Assembly: GCA_958449715.1 (NCBI GenBank)
Contig: CAUDIU010000002.1
Span: forward strand, 1-50,359
Source: an uncultured Clostridium sp.
Lineage (GTDB): Bacteria > Cyanobacteriota > Vampirovibrionia > Gastranaerophilales > Gastranaerophilaceae
Reading direction: 5' to 3'
DNA length: 50,359 bases
Position 1 is the stretch's first letter; each line of letters opens with the position of its first letter. The translations under genes were made by a program, and so were the position numbers. Below are positions 48,427-50,359 of this stretch, in pieces. Under the pieces are notes generated by a model. The model did no database searches and had not been told where the DNA came from. It was given only the letters and a program-made list of their open reading frames with translations.

Positions 48427-49799
48427 AAAGCATCAGTTTTAATCGGATTTTTAAATTTGGTAATATTTCCTTGGAACAACAATTTAACAGTACCAACAGA
48501 ACCATTTCTGTGTTTTGCAATAATAATTTCAGATTCACCTTTTGATTGAGCCTTTGCAGCTGCATCTTCTTCGCCATCTTCAGCTTTTCTGTAATATTCG
48601 TCACGGTAAATAAACATTACAATATCAGCATCTTGTTCGATAGATCCTGATTCTCTCAAATCTGAAAGCATTGGACGTTTATCATTTCTTGATTCTACTG
48701 CACGAGATAACTGGGATAGAGCGATTACAGGCACATCTAATTCTTTTGCAAGGATTTTCAAACCTCTTGATATTGCTGAAATCTGTTGCATACGATCTTC
48801 CCTGCCAGAACTTTCCATTAATTGAAGATAGTCAATCAATACAAGCCCTAGATTTTTTTCTTCCATTTTTAATCTTCTGCATTTTGCACGAATATCAGTA
48901 ATTGTACAACCTGAAGTATCATCAATATAAATAGGAGCTTGAGCAAATGCATTCATTGCAGTAGCCAATTTTTCCCAGTCTTTGCTTTGCATATTACCTG
49001 TTTTTACTCTTTGAGAATCAATTTCTGCTTCAGAACATAACATACGCTGCATCAACTGATCCTTTGACATTTCAAGAGAAAATATCGCAACAGGAGTTTT
49101 AGCTTTCAAAGCCACATTTTGTGCAATATTTAATGCAAAAGCTGTTTTTCCCATAGCAGGGCGGGCTGCAAGGATTATCAAATCCGAACGTTGCAAACCG
49201 TTTAATATCGCATCTAATTCATAAAAATCAGTCGGAATCCCTGTCAATTCATCTTTATGCTCATAACGATATTCAATTTTTTCATAAGTGTTTAAAACCA
49301 AATCTTTTACATGCACTAAATCGGTAGTTGCCTTTTTAGAAGCGATGTCAAATATAAGTTTTTCGGCACTATCGAGGGATTGATCAATAGGATTTACATC
49401 GTATCCAAAAGATACTATTTCTGAGCCAGCATTAATTAAGGCTCTTTTTATTGCTTTTTCCTGAACAATTTTTGCATAATATTCAATATTTGATGTAGTA
49501 ATTGTTTTGTAACATAAATCATTAACAAAAGCGCGTCCGCCAATTGTTTCCAGCTTTGAATTATAATTTAAAACATCAGATACTGATACAATATCAATTC
49601 TTTCATTACTGTTGAAAAGTTGTAGCATAGCTTCATAGATATATCTGTGTGCAGGTTTGTAAAAACTTTCAGGTTTTAGAGTTTCAACAACTTTTGTAAT
49701 TACATTTGGGTTTACTAAAATTGCACCTAAAACAGCTTCTTCAGCCTCAATATTTTGAGGTAACATTCCAAAATTACTATCTTTTTCTTTTACTGCCAT
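48423..49799 (-). CDS. dnaB: Replicative DNA helicase
   Basis: This hexameric helicase unwinds DNA at the replication fork. From the ATG at 49799 it has 458 residues. The N-terminal helical collar domain starts at PQNIEAEEAVLGAIL. The RecA-like ATPase has Walker A AARPAMGKTAFALN, VAIFSLEMS, Walker B LVLIDYLQLM, and the arginine-finger region LSQLSRAVESRNDKRP. SDLRESGSIEQDADIV completes the family pattern. An AGGAG site lies 11 bases upstream; an in-frame GTG at 49823 would place that site inside the gene, so I reject it. No intein interrupts the ATPase motifs. Confidence 0.97.
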   Translation of the reverse strand: MAVKEKDSNFGMLPQNIEAEEAVLGAILVNPNVITKVVETLKPESFYKPAHRYIYEAMLQLFNSNERIDIVSVSDVLNYNSKLETIGGRAFVNDLCYKTITTSNIEYYAKIVQEKAIKRALINAGSEIVSFGYDVNPIDQSLDSAEKLIFDIASKKATTDLVHVKDLVLNTYEKIEYRYEHKDELTGIPTDFYELDAILNGLQRSDLIILAARPAMGKTAFALNIAQNVALKAKTPVAIFSLEMSKDQLMQRMLCSEAEIDSQRVKTGNMQSKDWEKLATAMNAFAQAPIYIDDTSGCTITDIRAKCRRLKMEEKNLGLVLIDYLQLMESSGREDRMQQISAISRGLKILAKELDVPVIALSQLSRAVESRNDKRPMLSDLRESGSIEQDADIVMFIYRDEYYRKAEDGEEDAAAKAQSKGESEIIIAKHRNGSVGTVKLLFQGNITKFKNPIKTDAF

Positions 49800-49863
49800 G
49801 CTTAATTTTTCTCCTGTTATCACATGATATTACATAAAAAATAATTTTGCATGTAAAGAATTA

Positions 49864-49898
49864 TTGACAAAAATATTTTATCATTCAAAAATCAGTTT
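49864..49898 (+). promoter_or_regulatory. Promoter with leaderless start for the cinA-like gene
   Basis: Perfect TTGACA (49864-49869), 17 bases, an AAAAAT -10 (49887-49892, two mismatches), six bases, ATG at 49899. No ribosome binding site. Confidence 0.5.
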
Positions 49899-50359
49899 AT
49901 GAAAAAAGCATTTTTAAATTTTAAAGCATTTATTCTAAGTCAAAAATCACAAACCCCAAATGAAATCGGGAAGATTTTATTAAGAGAAGCTATTCAAATA
50001 TCTTCAGCAGAATCTTGTACTGGCGGATTGATAAGTTCAAGATTAACAGATATCTCAGGAAGTTCTGCCTATGTAAGAGCAAATTTTGTCACATACTCAA
50101 ATGAAGCAAAACATAGAATTTTAAATGTTTCAGAAGATACATTAAAAAATTACGGAGCAGTAAGTGAAGAATGTGCTAAAGAAATGGCTCAAGGTCTTTT
50201 ACAGTTGACTAAAAGCGATATAGTAATTTGTACAACTGGAGTTGCCGGACCAACAGGCAGTGAAGAAAAACCTGTCGGATTAATGTATGCAGCCTGCGGA
50301 TATAACGGGAAAATTACAGTTAAAAAATTTGAACTTAACCCTGCTTATACAAGAAAAAA
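49899..50359 (+). CDS. pncC: CinA C-terminal-type nicotinamide-nucleotide amidohydrolase, cut by window edge
   Basis: The frame is open from ATG at 49899 to the end of the window, giving 153 residues. After about 35 residues of lineage-specific N-terminus it enters the CinA-C domain. AESCTGGLISSRLTD, VTYSNEAKHRIL, GAVSEECAKEMAQG and TTGVAGPTGSEEKPVG are close to the family pattern. PncC deamidates NMN to nicotinic acid mononucleotide in pyridine nucleotide salvage. It appears to be the stand-alone form, since the N-terminal CinA (MoCF) domain is absent upstream. The last residues are beyond the edge. Confidence 0.9.
   Translation, partial: MKKAFLNFKAFILSQKSQTPNEIGKILLREAIQISSAESCTGGLISSRLTDISGSSAYVRANFVTYSNEAKHRILNVSEDTLKNYGAVSEECAKEMAQGLLQLTKSDIVICTTGVAGPTGSEEKPVGLMYAACGYNGKITVKKFELNPAYTRK

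Noticed and set aside
1..50359. CRISPR arrays, tRNA or rRNA genes, insertion sequences
   Set aside because: I saw no regularly spaced repeats, no tRNA-like cloverleaf ending in a GTTCRA-type arm, no rRNA-like GC-rich conserved block and no transposase motif. The only clear long repeat is the pilin pair.

Overview
The window is an AT-rich bacterial chromosome segment, densely packed on both strands. No gene-free stretch exceeds 300 bases, and I saw no rRNA, tRNA, insertion sequence, prophage or CRISPR array. The genes point to a diderm anaerobe-like bacterium: an OmpH/Skp-like periplasmic protein, a class A penicillin-binding protein, pilin-like secreted proteins starting GFTLAEVLITLGIIG, a PFL/UPF0210 protein and an iron alcohol dehydrogenase. 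My best guess is a gut Gastranaerophilales/Vampirovibrionia (Melainabacteria) genome. This is inferred from gene style and small lineage-type proteins, not from a marker search.

Layout. 1-3.5 kb: the end of an esterase, a zinc alcohol dehydrogenase, a small membrane protein, a secreted parvulin and a diguanylate cyclase. 3.6-7.5 kb: an HD-domain protein and a threonine block (homoserine dehydrogenase, unknown membrane protein, threonine synthase). 7.5-11.6 kb: YD-like and TPR proteins, a metallophosphoesterase and a metallo-beta-lactamase-fold hydrolase. 11.6-13.4 kb: two tandem pilin-like paralogues, each behind a homopolymeric C/G tract. 13.4-17.6 kb: a CCA-adding-type nucleotidyltransferase divergent from a large SF1 helicase-nuclease. 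17.7-25.4 kb: the fatty acid/phospholipid block (fabF, acpP, fabG, fabD, fabH, plsX, rpmF, yceD) on the minus strand. 25.5-30.8 kb: tpiA, riboflavin genes, a GNAT protein, an unknown protein and a glyoxalase-fold protein. 30.8-38.8 kb: a TPR protein, a hydrolase, a U32 peptidase, an iron alcohol dehydrogenase, UDP-glucuronate decarboxylase and pgk. 38.9-50.4 kb: an OmpH-like protein, uvrC, a PFL protein, a MotB/MotA-like (Zorya A/B-like) pair, rnhC, pbp1A, a YkgJ-like protein, dnaB and the start of cinA/pncC.

Regulation. Two kinds of gene start are visible. Many genes inside transcripts have a clear AGGAG-type ribosome binding site 5-8 bases before ATG. At least a dozen genes instead have an extended -10 box (TGnTATAAT-like) ending 6-7 bases before the start codon and no ribosome binding site, which predicts leaderless mRNAs. 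Intrinsic terminators are long A-stem-T hairpins, often shared by convergent genes.

The most unusual locus is the pilin pair. Both copies carry an SD-led upstream ATG, a run of 10 or 11 G, a conserved stretch holding a consensus promoter, and then a leaderless pilin ATG. The one-base difference in G-tract length decides whether the upstream reading frame is fused to the pilin. This is a candidate phase-variation switch.
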